Virus record (IMG/VR): IMGVR_UViG_3300027833_000028
Location: 24,599-88,598 of that record
DNA from: a virus
DNA: 64,000 bases
Reading direction: 5' to 3' (one strand)
In this document: positions 1-9,076 of the stretch, piece after piece
Numbering within the stretch: the first letter of the stretch is position 1
Layout: each line of letters begins with the position of its first letter
Translations under genes and position numbers: made by a program
The notes under the pieces: generated by a model
What the model saw: only the letters and a program-made list of their open reading frames with translations
Told to the model about the DNA's origin: nothing
The model's database searches: none

Positions 1-2694
1 ACAACTGCAATGGCAGGTAATACTACAACTATCACTGCTCAACAAGCTACAGATATTGTAAATAACAATAAGAAAATAACAGATAGTGGAACACCAGCAG
101 TTTTATCTAATGGTACCACTCCTTCACTAAACTCAGGAATATCAGCTTCAGAAATGAGAAATCTTATTGGGGCAGGTACAGGTAATGGATCATCTAATTT
201 AGTAATTGGGACTACCTCTACAACAGCTAAGGCAGGTAATATAACTACTATTACAGGTGCTCAAGCAACTGCCATAACTGCAAATACTGCTAAGAAAACT
301 GATACAGGAACACCAGCAATTTTGTCTAATGGCACAACACCTACTTTAAATTCAGGTATATCTGCTGCTGAAGTAAGAACCCTTATTGGAGCAGGTACTT
401 CAAGTAGTGCTGGAGTTACAAGAGTAAGAGGTACTGCAAATAGAATATCAGTAACTGCAGGAACAGATCCTATAGTAAATGCAATTACAGGTACAGTAAC
501 TTCTTCTTCTGCTAATTTAGCAACAGGAGCTCAGATACAAACAGCTATTAATTCAGCTGTAACAGGAGTATTAAAGTATAAAGGAACTTGGGATGCTGCT
601 GCAAATAGTCCAGCACTAATAAGTGCAAAGGGAACTGTTGGTGAATATTATATTGTTTCTAAAGCTGGATCAACAAATTTAGATGGAATTACAGATTGGG
701 CAGTTGGTGACTGGGCAGTATTCTCTGATCAAGCTACAGATGCTTGGCAGAAAATAGATAACACTCAAGTAGGTAATGTAACAGGTAGTGGTTCATCAGG
801 TAGAGTAGCATATTGGAATGGCTCATCTAACATTACAAGTGATGCAGGATTAACATTTAATGGCAGTACAAATGCTTTAACGGTTAGTGGTGCGGTAACT
901 TGGAGTGGTGGTAGTTCAGCAGAATCTAATTCTGCATATGATAATACTATTACAGGATTCTCTGATAGTGGATCTTCAACAAAGACTTTAACATTAACAC
1001 AAAGAGATGGTGGTACTTTAACAACATCTTTTAGTGTACCACAAGGAACAATGTCTTCATGGACTATTAAAGAAGGAAATGGAACAGAAAGTACAGCTGT
1101 TACAAATGGTGAAACATTAACAATAGCACAAGGTAGTGGTATACAATCAGAAATGACTTCTACAACTAGTGGAGGTACTATTACTATTACAAATACAGAT
1201 AAAGGTTCTTCTCAAAATATATTTAAAAATGTAACTGATGGTAAATTTACTACTACAGCTAATGTAAATAATGATACTTTAACTATTGTAGGTTGTAAAG
1301 GAACAAATATAGAAATTGATGAAGAAGCACAGACTGTATCTATATGTGCCGATCAGCAAACATTATCCGTAGTAGGACAAACACTTACTATTAGTGATGG
1401 TAATTCTGTAACAATGCCAACTAATACAGGACCGCAGGGTCCTAAAGGTGATCAGGGTATACAAGGTATACAAGGAGTTACAGGTTCCGCTGGTGCCAAG
1501 GGAGATCAAGGTGATCAAGGTATTAGAGGTCTTACCGGAGCTGCAGGAGCTGCCGGTGCCAAAGGTGATACAGGAAGTCAAGGTATACAAGGGATACGAG
1601 GATTAACTGGAGCAGCTGGAGCAGCGGGAGCCAAAGGAGATACTGGAGATAGAGGTCTTCAAGGTATACAAGGAAATCCTGGTGCAGCAGGTGCTAAGGG
1701 AGATACGGGAGCAAGAGGATCTGCGGGTGCTGCTGGTGCAGCCGGAGCAAAAGGGGACACAGGATCACAGGGTGCAAAGGGTGATACTGGATCACAAGGT
1801 CCAGCTGGTCCTAATGGTGGAACATATCACTACACAAATTCAGGTGATAATGCAAGTAAATATAGATTTTGGGGTACTTCATCTACTTATGGTATTGGTA
1901 TGGTGTCCGGTCAATCTTATGGTTATTTAAATGACTATGCTACAGTATTCCAAATGAATAATGATGCAGACCGTGGATGGGTTTGGAAATATGAAGGTCA
2001 GGGAAATAATGATGGTGCTATGTCACTAACAACTTCCGGTAAATTAAAAGTTAAAGGAGTTGTTGATGCTGGTTCTGTGGCTATAGATGGTAATGAAGTA
2101 ATTAATATTAAAGGTGATTGGGTTGGTAATCCCACAGGTTTAACAGGACCTAAAGGAGACACCGGTTCACAAGGTATTCAGGGTATTCAAGGTGCTACAG
2201 GATCTCAGGGTCCGGCTGGTGCTAAAGGTAATACAGGTAGCACTGGTGCTGCCGGTACTAATGGAACTAATGGAAGTAATGGAGCACCGGGTGCAACAGG
2301 TTCCACTGGACCAAAAGGTGCAACTGGATCAGCTGGAGCTACAGGAAGTCAAGGACCACAGGGACCACAAGGTGATAAAGGACCTACAGGTAGTCAAGGA
2401 CCAACCGGAGACAGAGGGCCTCAAGGTTTAACTGGTCCAACAGGGAGCCAAGGCCCGCAGGGAATACAAGGTCCTGCAGGTTCTAAAGGTAATACGGGAG
2501 CTACTGGTGCACAGGGACCTAAAGGAGATCCTGGTCAAGATGGTTCAAGTTTTCCAGTTAAGGTTGATTCTAAAGACAGTTCAATTAAAAGCATGGACTT
2601 TTTTGTTGAAGGACAAAAATTCCCTATTATGCAGATAACACTAGAAGACGGAACACAACTTTGCTTTACTGCAGGAGATTGTCCTAGATTTTAA
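1..2694 (+). CDS. Collagen-like tail fibre protein (5' end outside window)
   Basis: This is a fibre protein, probably at the virion surface and involved in host contact. The frame is open to the first base. The ATG at 10 lies inside a repeat: the sequence around it matches a second copy about 75 codons later, and both copies run into TPA(V/I)LSNGTTP and NSGIS.L.GAGT blocks. The true start is therefore upstream. Counting from position 10, residues ~474-602 and ~709-848 are Gly-X-Y collagen-like repeats rich in GPKGD, GPQG and GAAGAKGD triplets. They flank a ~105-residue non-collagen domain with many aromatic residues. The last ~45 residues form a compact tip with two cysteines (QLCF and GDCPRF). 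Collagen repeats are common in phage fibres, where they form trimeric shafts. The fibre role is secure by type, but the receptor is unknown. Confidence 0.85.
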   Translation, partial: TTAMAGNTTTITAQQATDIVNNNKKITDSGTPAVLSNGTTPSLNSGISASEMRNLIGAGTGNGSSNLVIGTTSTTAKAGNITTITGAQATAITANTAKKTDTGTPAILSNGTTPTLNSGISAAEVRTLIGAGTSSSAGVTRVRGTANRISVTAGTDPIVNAITGTVTSSSANLATGAQIQTAINSAVTGVLKYKGTWDAAANSPALISAKGTVGEYYIVSKAGSTNLDGITDWAVGDWAVFSDQATDAWQKIDNTQVGNVTGSGSSGRVAYWNGSSNITSDAGLTFNGSTNALTVSGAVTWSGGSSAESNSAYDNTITGFSDSGSSTKTLTLTQRDGGTLTTSFSVPQGTMSSWTIKEGNGTESTAVTNGETLTIAQGSGIQSEMTSTTSGGTITITNTDKGSSQNIFKNVTDGKFTTTANVNNDTLTIVGCKGTNIEIDEEAQTVSICADQQTLSVVGQTLTISDGNSVTMPTNTGPQGPKGDQGIQGIQGVTGSAGAKGDQGDQGIRGLTGAAGAAGAKGDTGSQGIQGIRGLTGAAGAAGAKGDTGDRGLQGIQGNPGAAGAKGDTGARGSAGAAGAAGAKGDTGSQGAKGDTGSQGPAGPNGGTYHYTNSGDNASKYRFWGTSSTYGIGMVSGQSYGYLNDYATVFQMNNDADRGWVWKYEGQGNNDGAMSLTTSGKLKVKGVVDAGSVAIDGNEVINIKGDWVGNPTGLTGPKGDTGSQGIQGIQGATGSQGPAGAKGNTGSTGAAGTNGTNGSNGAPGATGSTGPKGATGSAGATGSQGPQGPQGDKGPTGSQGPTGDRGPQGLTGPTGSQGPQGIQGPAGSKGNTGATGAQGPKGDPGQDGSSFPVKVDSKDSSIKSMDFFVEGQKFPIMQITLEDGTQLCFTAGDCPRF

Positions 2695-2711
2695 TATTTA
2701 AACTAACTATT

Positions 2712-3161
2712 ATGGCAAGAAAGAAAAAAACATCAACTAAAAAAGCAATTAAAAAACCTACTAAGAAAAGAGTAGTGAAAAAAAAGGTTGTAAAAGAAGT
2801 AGAGGTGCCTGTAGTAAAAGAGTACTTATCTCAAAGATTTTATTTTGATATTGAGTCTTTAGTTACAAATGGTAATTCTTTAATAAAGGAAATAGTATTT
2901 ACTTATACAGGTTCACTAGTTATACCTAAGTCATTAAAATCAACATATGAAAAGAAAAGTGTAACTGTACACGGATCATATATTGTAAAAGATACTGATG
3001 AAGGTGTTGTTACTACAACTGACTATAAACAACTATCAAAATCAGATGTTAAATCATTTTTACAAATGCATTTACGTGATGACTATATTAATGGAATGCA
3101 GGATGTAATTAAGAAAGATTTACTACCTGAAACAAATTTAGTTGTTGATCTTCCTTGGTAG
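2712..3161 (+). CDS. Lys-rich small protein of unknown function
   Basis: This 149-aa protein has a strongly basic first ~35 residues (runs of K, R and T, e.g. KKKTSTKK). The rest is a mixed alpha/beta body with no motif I recognise. It starts 17 nt after the collagen fibre gene and is probably co-transcribed with it. The basic tail could bind nucleic acid or pack against other virion parts, but that is a guess. A candidate promoter for the next gene overlaps its stop codon region. Confidence 0.6.
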   Translation: MARKKKTSTKKAIKKPTKKRVVKKKVVKEVEVPVVKEYLSQRFYFDIESLVTNGNSLIKEIVFTYTGSLVIPKSLKSTYEKKSVTVHGSYIVKDTDEGVVTTTDYKQLSKSDVKSFLQMHLRDDYINGMQDVIKKDLLPETNLVVDLPW

Positions 3162-3184
3162 TTAAAAAATTATTATTATCTTTG
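3155..3184 (+). promoter_or_regulatory. Bacteroidota-type promoter (TTG-N19-TATCTTTG)
   Basis: TTG at 3155-3157 is followed, after a 19-nt spacer, by TATCTTTG at 3177-3184. This is an exact match to the Bacteroidota sigma-factor pattern TTG...TAnnTTTG. It lies 31 nt before the ATG of the 87-aa gene, so it could drive that gene from host RNA polymerase. It has not been tested, and AT-rich sequence produces such matches by chance. Confidence 0.5.
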
Positions 3185-3215
3185 AAAAGTATACAAACAT
3201 TTAAAACCAATTATA

Positions 3216-3479
3216 ATGGCAAAGAAAAGCAAAAAGATTTCTTCAAAGGAATTGACTGAAGTTAAAGAGCTTCAAAATCAAATCAACACACTACTAATGA
3301 ACATTGGTAATGCAGAACTAGTTAAGAATCAATTAGTATCTAAACATTCAGAATTACAAGTTGAATGGAAAACTTTAAGTGAATCATTAGAAACAAAATA
3401 TGGTTCAGTTAATATTAGTCTTGAAGATGGTGCTATATCTGATATTGAAAAAGAAGATGCTTCTCTAGAAAAAGCTTAA
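3216..3479 (+). CDS. Small coiled-coil protein
   Basis: This 87-aa protein has a basic start (MAKKSKKISSKE) followed by ~55 residues of heptad-like helix (ELTEVKELQNQINTLLMNI and onward), which predicts a coiled coil. The C-terminus is acidic. It sits between fibre-type genes and has its own candidate promoter. An assembly or chaperone role is possible for small coiled-coil proteins next to fibres, but nothing in the sequence proves it. Confidence 0.6.
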   Translation: MAKKSKKISSKELTEVKELQNQINTLLMNIGNAELVKNQLVSKHSELQVEWKTLSESLETKYGSVNISLEDGAISDIEKEDASLEKA

Positions 3480-3545
3480 ATCTTATTTCCATAAGTGTTT
3501 GCAAAATTTTTTAAAACTGGCATTAACTTGTTTGGTTTTAAAAAA

Positions 3546-3568
3546 TTTTGTATATTATAAATGTATAG
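3546..3568 (+). promoter_or_regulatory. Recurrent phage promoter-like motif (TTTTGTATATTATAAATG)
   Basis: This lies in the 129-nt gap before the 742-aa gene. It carries the core TTTGTATATTA followed by an ATAG-like end, and the same core recurs upstream of at least five other plus-strand genes. Its TTTG ends 58 nt before the ATG at 3609. The rest of the gap is AT-rich and shows no clear terminator hairpin. Confidence 0.45.
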
Positions 3569-3608
3569 TTTACAATACGGCAGTACATTATAGTAAAATA
3601 AAACATTT

Positions 3609-5837
3609 ATGATTCCAACAAACTCAAGCGGCACCACAAATGGATGTGACAGTATATCTTCTAATTGTGTAATATGGCAAGGACCGGACATTTCATGCAT
3701 AGACTTATGTAATGGGGATTCTATTTCTGAAGTAGTATTTAAATTAGCTACTAAACTGTGTGATCTTATAGAAAGTGGGGTTGAGGCAAACCCTAATTTA
3801 ACAGGGTTAGATTTATCATGTTTAGATTTACCAGGTACTGACCCTACTGAAATTGTACCTGTATTACAGGCTATGGTAGTGCAGATATGTGCTAATGCTG
3901 ACACAACACCAGTTGTTGCACGCCTTACTACTGCTAGCATGCCAATAATGACATTGCAGCAATGTTTAGAATATAACGATGCAAATGGAAATCCTGTAAC
4001 TGAATTACCTTTAGATGAGTATGCTACTCTTATAGCACAACAGGTATGTAGAAATGTTCAGGAAATAATTGACATTAAAGCTCAAATTGCCAATATAACT
4101 TCAAGATTAACTTTAATAGAAAATTGTGTGTTTGTTGGTGGTGTGTGCCAAGTTGGTACATCAGACGAAGTACAAATTATTCCAACTTGTGTTAGTACAG
4201 TTGGACAATTAACAGATGTATCCGTTGTAGTACTGGCACTTGAAAGTGCTTTTTGTGCTTTACGAGATGCTGTAGGTACACCAGCATTAATTAGTAATGC
4301 TGTAGCTCAAACAATAATAACTGGCTCAACATCAATGTTGAGTGTAGAAGGTGCAACATATAATTCAATAGGAGGTTACAATACATCACCTTCAACATTA
4401 GCACAGTCTGTGCAAAATGCATGGGTGGTTATTGATGATATGTATAATGCAATTCAAAGTATACAAACTAATTGCTGCCCAGGCGGGTGTGACTCAGTCA
4501 TATTTGGATATACAACAGCAGTGAGATTAGATACAGTAGGAGTGATAGAAGCAATTAATTTTGATTTTACTAGTTCTTCAATACCTACTGGTTTTAATGA
4601 TACATCAGGACGTTCTTTAATTACACTTACTGATGCAAATGGATCTTCATTGAGTGAAGTAGTAAATGTAGCATCATTACAAAATAATGCATCTGGTATA
4701 CAAATATCTACAGGATCATTAAATGTATTTCAAGACATAAGCATTACAGTTGACTTTGTTGTATCAAATGGAACTGATACATGTGAAACAAGAATAGCAA
4801 GTTTATCAAATGGAATTATACCATGCCCAACCGTGTTAGTGGGAACAGTAACCGGAACAGAAGCTGAATTAAGCTTTTCAAATAATTTAGGAATAACAGC
4901 TCAGTATACTTTAGATTTACTTCAAAGTTCTGTTGTAGTACAATCACATGTATTCAACAATCCAGGAGTAGGCTTATCACATAACTTTACAGGATTGACT
5001 CCTAATACAGCATATCAAGCTAGACTTACAATAGTTATTGATGGGGCTACTAAGGTTTGCCCAATACTAGTAGATGTTGTAACAATTGCTGGTGCAGCAC
5101 CATGTACAGAAGGTATGGATGTAGCATTTGTAATTGATTATACATTTAGTATGAGTGGTATTATAGATGGTGTAAAATCAGGTGTAGCTTCTCTTGTTAG
5201 TACAATAGATACAGCATCAGGATCTAATGACTATAGATTAGCATTAATTACTGCTGATGAAAGAGCTAATCCTTCACCAAAATATTCTTCTTGTGTAGAC
5301 TATACAAGTTTACCAACATCTCAAAAAGTTGCAAATTTAGGCTCAGCAGGAAATTATCAATTTATAACATCATGGGAGCAATTTGGAACTAACAATGGTG
5401 CAACGTTTACAACACAATTAGATAAATTAAATGGAGGGGTAGATGGTACTTGTGTAAATCTTGGAGATGGTAATGGACTTCCTGAACCAACAGATTATGC
5501 ATCTCAGTTAGTTGTAGGGGGTGCTGCATTAAGTGGAACTCTTAGAAGCAATGTAGCTAAGTATGTTATTATTATAACAGATGCTTTACCAGGTGGAACA
5601 TCTGATGCATTTAATGCAACAACATGGTCTGGTATTCAGTCAATGATTGCATTTGCAAATACTAATGGAATTAAATATAATGTATGTGGACCTGGAGTAA
5701 ATTTATCAGGATCAATACCTCCTGTAACAGATCCTATTTTCCCATGGAGAGAATTAGCAACACAAACAGGTGGGGTTTGGAATGCATCTGCTGATGCATC
5801 ACAAATTAGTGCTGATATAATAGCTGGTTGCTCATAA
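3609..5837 (+). CDS. Virion adhesin-like protein with FN3-like and vWA domains
   Basis: This 742-aa protein appears modular. Residues ~10-95 are a cysteine-rich block (CVIWQGPDISCIDLCNGDS, then a helix ending KLCDLIE) that resembles N-terminal adaptor blocks of crAss-like tail-associated proteins. A mostly helical and beta middle follows. Residues ~405-500 look like a fibronectin-III/Ig-type beta sandwich (LTPNTAYQARL). Residues ~505-740 form a vWA domain whose metal-ion site begins D510-x-T512-x-S514, followed by a second motif near ITADERANP and a later IIITDALPGG strand. vWA domains bind proteins through a divalent metal, so an adhesion role is inferred. It precedes the 188-aa cysteine-rich gene by 15 nt, suggesting one transcript. 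The threonine in place of the first MIDAS serine is allowed in this family. Confidence 0.7.
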   Translation: MIPTNSSGTTNGCDSISSNCVIWQGPDISCIDLCNGDSISEVVFKLATKLCDLIESGVEANPNLTGLDLSCLDLPGTDPTEIVPVLQAMVVQICANADTTPVVARLTTASMPIMTLQQCLEYNDANGNPVTELPLDEYATLIAQQVCRNVQEIIDIKAQIANITSRLTLIENCVFVGGVCQVGTSDEVQIIPTCVSTVGQLTDVSVVVLALESAFCALRDAVGTPALISNAVAQTIITGSTSMLSVEGATYNSIGGYNTSPSTLAQSVQNAWVVIDDMYNAIQSIQTNCCPGGCDSVIFGYTTAVRLDTVGVIEAINFDFTSSSIPTGFNDTSGRSLITLTDANGSSLSEVVNVASLQNNASGIQISTGSLNVFQDISITVDFVVSNGTDTCETRIASLSNGIIPCPTVLVGTVTGTEAELSFSNNLGITAQYTLDLLQSSVVVQSHVFNNPGVGLSHNFTGLTPNTAYQARLTIVIDGATKVCPILVDVVTIAGAAPCTEGMDVAFVIDYTFSMSGIIDGVKSGVASLVSTIDTASGSNDYRLALITADERANPSPKYSSCVDYTSLPTSQKVANLGSAGNYQFITSWEQFGTNNGATFTTQLDKLNGGVDGTCVNLGDGNGLPEPTDYASQLVVGGAALSGTLRSNVAKYVIIITDALPGGTSDAFNATTWSGIQSMIAFANTNGIKYNVCGPGVNLSGSIPPVTDPIFPWRELATQTGGVWNASADASQISADIIAGCS

Positions 5838-5852
5838 AATAAAAAATAAAAA

Positions 5853-6419
5853 ATGGCTTGTAATTGTACAAAATGTAGTAATAAATGTAGTTGTGCTGAT
5901 ACAGCATTAACTAATGCATGTACTTATACTGATTGTAGTGTAGGTAGTGAAAGATGTAATGATGTTCAAAGTGCAGCATGTGTAAGCTATACGGGTACAT
6001 CATTTCAAATAGGTGATACTAATAGTAAAATAGTTATAACCTCCGGTGAACGGTTGGATTCTATTATACAAAAGTTTTCTATGATACTATCAAATGGGTT
6101 AGGGGCTTGTACTTCTAATGATGTTCAGCATGATCCATATAATGTATATGCAGGTGTAATAACTAGTAGTACTATTTCAGTATTGTGGAATGGCATATGG
6201 AGTAATAGTACAGGTATTAATATATATACTGCACCTCAAATAGGAGGAGGAAGTAATGTCTGGACGCTACAGAATAGTACACCAATTGTTACTAATGTAA
6301 GTAATTTTACTATAACAAATTTAGTAGCAAGTACAGCATATAAGGTAAAAGTTGTTGATAACGGCAACAGTGCTGCATGCAAACCAATAGAGCTTTTAAT
6401 TTCTACTCTAGCAGCATAA
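5853..6419 (+). CDS. Cys-rich protein with C-terminal FN3-like domain
   Basis: This 188-aa protein has about 12 cysteines in its first 50 residues (CNCTKCSNKCSC and onward). Next is a block CVSYTG...GERLDSIIQKFSMIL, which has the same layout as the adaptor block of the upstream 742-aa protein: a Cys, a short strand, a Gly turn, then a helix. Residues ~88-187 look like a fibronectin-III fold (strand-rich, with NLVASTAYKVKV). It is probably a small virion surface or tail-attachment protein. It ends the transcription unit, since a strong terminator follows. Confidence 0.6.
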   Translation: MACNCTKCSNKCSCADTALTNACTYTDCSVGSERCNDVQSAACVSYTGTSFQIGDTNSKIVITSGERLDSIIQKFSMILSNGLGACTSNDVQHDPYNVYAGVITSSTISVLWNGIWSNSTGINIYTAPQIGGGSNVWTLQNSTPIVTNVSNFTITNLVASTAYKVKVVDNGNSAACKPIELLISTLAA

Positions 6420-6466
6420 AAAAACAACACGTGGTGGTTTGTTGGTTTTCTACTACAAACGTTGGA

Positions 6467-6499
6467 AGAGGCTGGATATATTCCAGTCTCTTTTTTTTT
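6467..6499 (+). terminator. Rho-independent terminator
   Basis: AGAGGCTGGA at 6467-6476 pairs with TCCAGTCTCT at 6482-6491 (10 bp including one G-T) around a 5-nt loop. A run of nine T follows, starting at 6491. It closes the fibre/adhesin block before the phosphoesterase gene. Confidence 0.85.
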
Positions 6500-6501
6500 C
6501 T

Positions 6502-6509
6502 TATCTTTA
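6502..6509 (+). promoter_or_regulatory. Possible -7 box TATCTTTA for the phosphoesterase gene
   Basis: This is one base from the Bacteroidota -7 pattern TAnnTTTG and lies 27 nt before the ATG at 6537, directly after the terminator. No TTG sits at the usual spacing, so support is weak. Confidence 0.25.
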
Positions 6510-6536
6510 CAATAAAAAAATCAAATTATTTAACTT

Positions 6537-7760
6537 ATGGATAATATAAAGCAAAAAGTTCTTGACAGTTTAAAATGGAAAAAGCACCCATCATATTGTG
6601 CTGAAAAACTGAACATTACAGAAAAGCAGTATAAGAAAGTAAAGAAAGAATTATTAGCAGAAAGAAAAAATAAAAAAAAGAAATCAATATTTTTTAGCAA
6701 AGCTGCAGACAATGCACAAATTGCAGAAGCAATTGATTTAGAAAATGGAACTGGAAAGTTATCAGGAACGTTTGATCATGAGCCTAAAAGTGCAGAAGAA
6801 ATAGTTATCTTATTAAAAATAGATACAGATAAATGGAAATTATCTCAGTATTGGAATAAACAAATGGGTGATCACTGGAGAGTTTCAGCATTAGTATCAC
6901 AAATAAAAAATCCAGAAGAAAAACTATTTGAAGACTTACTGAAAAACTGGACTCCCAAAAAATATAAAATATCAAATATACCTTATAAAAATAAATTTAC
7001 TGATGATCCACATTGTGCAGTGATATCTCTACAAGATATTCATTTTGGTAAAGAAGGTAATGATACCATAGATAAAGATTTTGAAGATACAGTTAAGAAC
7101 TTAGTAAGTAGAGCAAATGCTATACATTACATAGAAACCATGTATTTTGTTGTAGGAGGTGATTTAATCAACATGGATACCTTTCAGGGCACAACCACAA
7201 GCGGAACACCTTTAGACAACTGTATGAGCGCTACAGAGGCTTATGTGCAAGCATTTGATGCAATGCATTGGGCTGTAACATATATTAAAGCTCACTGTGA
7301 TAAATTAGTTGTAGTATATGTCCCTGGAAATCATGATAGACTTTCTTCTTTTCATTTAGCTCATGCTCTCTCAAGATCAATAGATTGTGATAAAATAACA
7401 TGGGATGTAAAATATGAAGAAAGAAAGGTTCATGTATGGCATAATAACTTTAATGCATTTGAACATGGTGATAAGCGTAGCAAGAATAATCCTTTAATAT
7501 ATGCATCAGAGTATCCAAAGGCTTGGGGTGACACAACAAATAGAACATTATTTAAAGGTCATATACATACAGATAGAAAGGTTGAATATATGACATCAAA
7601 TGAAACAGCAGGTTTTATAGAAAAGACTTTACCTAGCCTAGGTAAAACAGATTACTATCATTACAGTAACAAATATGTAGGTAACAGACGTTCAGGTAAA
7701 CTAGAAATACAACACCCTACTATGGGTAATATATGTGAATTAACTTACCAAGCATTGTAA
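6537..7760 (+). CDS. Calcineurin-like metallophosphoesterase
   Basis: This 407-aa protein has the complete metal-binding motif set of the metallophosphoesterase fold: D167-x-H169 (QDIHFG), G-G-D209 (VGGDLIN), G-N265-H-D (PGNHD), an HGD motif near residue 310, and G-H342-x-H344 (GHIH). These enzymes use two metals to cleave phosphodiester or phosphomonoester bonds; the DNA-repair nuclease subunit SbcD/Mre11 is one branch. The first ~60 residues resemble a helix-turn-helix followed by a Lys-rich linker, which could bind DNA. The gene sits alone between two intrinsic terminators, next to structural genes. The substrate cannot be read from sequence; a DNA-end nuclease acting in packaging or genome entry is one idea. 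Confidence 0.85.
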   Translation: MDNIKQKVLDSLKWKKHPSYCAEKLNITEKQYKKVKKELLAERKNKKKKSIFFSKAADNAQIAEAIDLENGTGKLSGTFDHEPKSAEEIVILLKIDTDKWKLSQYWNKQMGDHWRVSALVSQIKNPEEKLFEDLLKNWTPKKYKISNIPYKNKFTDDPHCAVISLQDIHFGKEGNDTIDKDFEDTVKNLVSRANAIHYIETMYFVVGGDLINMDTFQGTTTSGTPLDNCMSATEAYVQAFDAMHWAVTYIKAHCDKLVVVYVPGNHDRLSSFHLAHALSRSIDCDKITWDVKYEERKVHVWHNNFNAFEHGDKRSKNNPLIYASEYPKAWGDTTNRTLFKGHIHTDRKVEYMTSNETAGFIEKTLPSLGKTDYYHYSNKYVGNRRSGKLEIQHPTMGNICELTYQAL

Positions 7761-7798
7761 AGACCTTACTTTTAATTTCATTAAGTGGTCTTTTTTTT
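7761..7798 (+). terminator. Rho-independent terminator
   Basis: AGACC at 7761-7765 pairs with GGTCT at 7787-7791, and ACTT at 7768-7771 pairs with AAGT at 7783-7786, with a 2-nt bulge. Eight T follow. It begins immediately after the phosphoesterase stop codon. Confidence 0.8.
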
Positions 7799-7816
7799 GT
7801 AAATTATAAATATAAC
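7796..7816 (+). promoter_or_regulatory. Recurrent promoter-like motif (TTTGTAAATTATAAATATAAC)
   Basis: This is a variant of the TTTGTATATTA motif. It overlaps the T-run of the preceding terminator and ends 3 nt before the ATG at 7820. It would restart transcription for the ring/muzzle operon. The spacing is tight, so a start inside the motif would give an almost leaderless message. Confidence 0.4.
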
Positions 7817-7819
7817 TGT

Positions 7820-8386
7820 ATGATCAACAATTTTAAAAAACCCAATTTAAATGCTCCAAGATATAGAGAGAAAAGACTGGGATTGTTAAATGAACAAACA
7901 ATTAAAGAGTTTAAAGAAAAAAAGCCTTTGTACTCAGATATAGATAACGTTAAATTAAAAAAAATAATTAAATTATATAATGTTAAACTTTGGAATACTG
8001 TAGTAGAAAATAGAGATGGGGTAGAATTACCTGATTCATTAGGTTATTTATTTATTGGAACATGCCCCTCTTCTAAATCTATTAATACAAATTACGCATT
8101 ATCAAAACAATATGGTAAAGTTTTACAAAATAAAAACTGGGAGACAGATGGAAATTTAGGTAAAATATTTTATACAAACTACTCTACAAAGTATAGATTT
8201 AAAAATAGAGAGTTGTGGAGGTTTGTAGCATGCAGAGAGTTTAAAAGAACTGTTGCAAAAACTTACCCTAATAACTGGACAAAGTATTTAGTTATGAAAA
8301 ATAAATATAAGGTGGCTCATCTATATGATGAAAACCCTGAAGAAACCAACAAAGCATTAAAGTATTATAATGAATTTGAAAAATAA
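7820..8386 (+). CDS. crAss-like conserved virion protein (ring/head-tail region)
   Basis: This 188-aa basic protein begins with an NLNAPRYREKR segment and has conserved-looking blocks GVELPDSLGYLFIGTC, TNYSTKYRFKNRELWRF and a final WTKYLVMK. From memory this pattern occurs in crAss-like phages in the small genes ahead of the gp4-like and muzzle genes, and that is exactly its position here. It heads an operon whose next three genes follow with gaps of 5, 10 and 14 nt. The structural role is inferred from order; no enzyme motif is visible. Confidence 0.6.
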   Translation: MINNFKKPNLNAPRYREKRLGLLNEQTIKEFKEKKPLYSDIDNVKLKKIIKLYNVKLWNTVVENRDGVELPDSLGYLFIGTCPSSKSINTNYALSKQYGKVLQNKNWETDGNLGKIFYTNYSTKYRFKNRELWRFVACREFKRTVAKTYPNNWTKYLVMKNKYKVAHLYDENPEETNKALKYYNEFEK

Positions 8387-8391
8387 GAAAC

Positions 8392-9066
8392 ATGGCAACA
8401 ATAGCAGACGTAGTATCTAGAATTAGAGGTCAAGTAAAAGCTGAAGTTCAAGATGCATTTACTACAGATAGATATATTTACAGTCTAATTGAAAAGTATG
8501 CTCAAGTTTTAATGAGAAGGCAAGACTATGCAAATAAATTAATGAAGTTTAATTCAGTATGGAAAACATTACCATATGTAGAATTGATTGACGTAGATAA
8601 AGTAGAAGCACATTGTGCTGGAATACAAAGCGGTTGTACAATAAAACGTACAAAACATAGATTACCTTCAATGTTTGAAGGTTACTGGGGCCCTCTAATA
8701 CGTACCATTAGTTCAATAGATGGTTCACAAGAGTTACAAGGAACCCAACCTGGTACATATACTTCAATGACTAAAACAACATCTTTTAAATATAACAACA
8801 CGTTATATTTTTGGTGGTTAGATGGATATATTTATTGTCCAAATATAGCATGGGATGCAATTAAAGTTGAAGGTGTATTTGATTCAGATATTACAAAATG
8901 GAATTGTGACACAGAAGATGACTGTACACCTAGATATGAACAAGAAATTTACATACCTGAAGCATTGTTTGCTGAAATAGAAAGTCAAGTAATTCAGACT
9001 ATGGTAGGTACATTAAAAATACCATCTGATGATTCAGATAATAAACGTAACCTAGCAAGAACATAA
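8392..9066 (+). CDS. crAss-like ring/connector protein (P22 gp4-like candidate)
   Basis: This 224-aa protein starts with an alpha-helical block (VVSRIRGQVKAEVQDAFTTD, then LIEKYAQVLMRRQDY). A beta-rich middle follows, with several Cys and IKRTKHRLPS, and then WWLDGYIYCPN. This layout matches my memory of the crAss-like tail/head ring proteins related to head-completion proteins such as P22 gp4. Such proteins stack under the portal. The gene order (before the second ring protein and the muzzle) supports this. Identification is by pattern and position, not by alignment. Confidence 0.6.
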   Translation: MATIADVVSRIRGQVKAEVQDAFTTDRYIYSLIEKYAQVLMRRQDYANKLMKFNSVWKTLPYVELIDVDKVEAHCAGIQSGCTIKRTKHRLPSMFEGYWGPLIRTISSIDGSQELQGTQPGTYTSMTKTTSFKYNNTLYFWWLDGYIYCPNIAWDAIKVEGVFDSDITKWNCDTEDDCTPRYEQEIYIPEALFAEIESQVIQTMVGTLKIPSDDSDNKRNLART

Positions 9067-9076
9067 AACAATAACA

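Noticed and set aside
1363-1590. Cys/Thr-rich minus-strand ORF over the collagen repeats
   Set aside because: Gly-X-Y codons on the plus strand read as Thr/Leu/Ser/Cys on the other strand; an artefact of the repeats.
3476-3940. 154-aa minus-strand ORF over the start of the 742-aa gene
   Set aside because: It lies opposite a well-supported modular protein, has no leader logic and no recognisable features; a shadow of skewed codon use.
7805-7812. TATAAATA resembling a T4 late promoter
   Set aside because: The T4 late system needs its own sigma factor and clamp, which are not seen here; the match sits in the phage's own recurrent motif.
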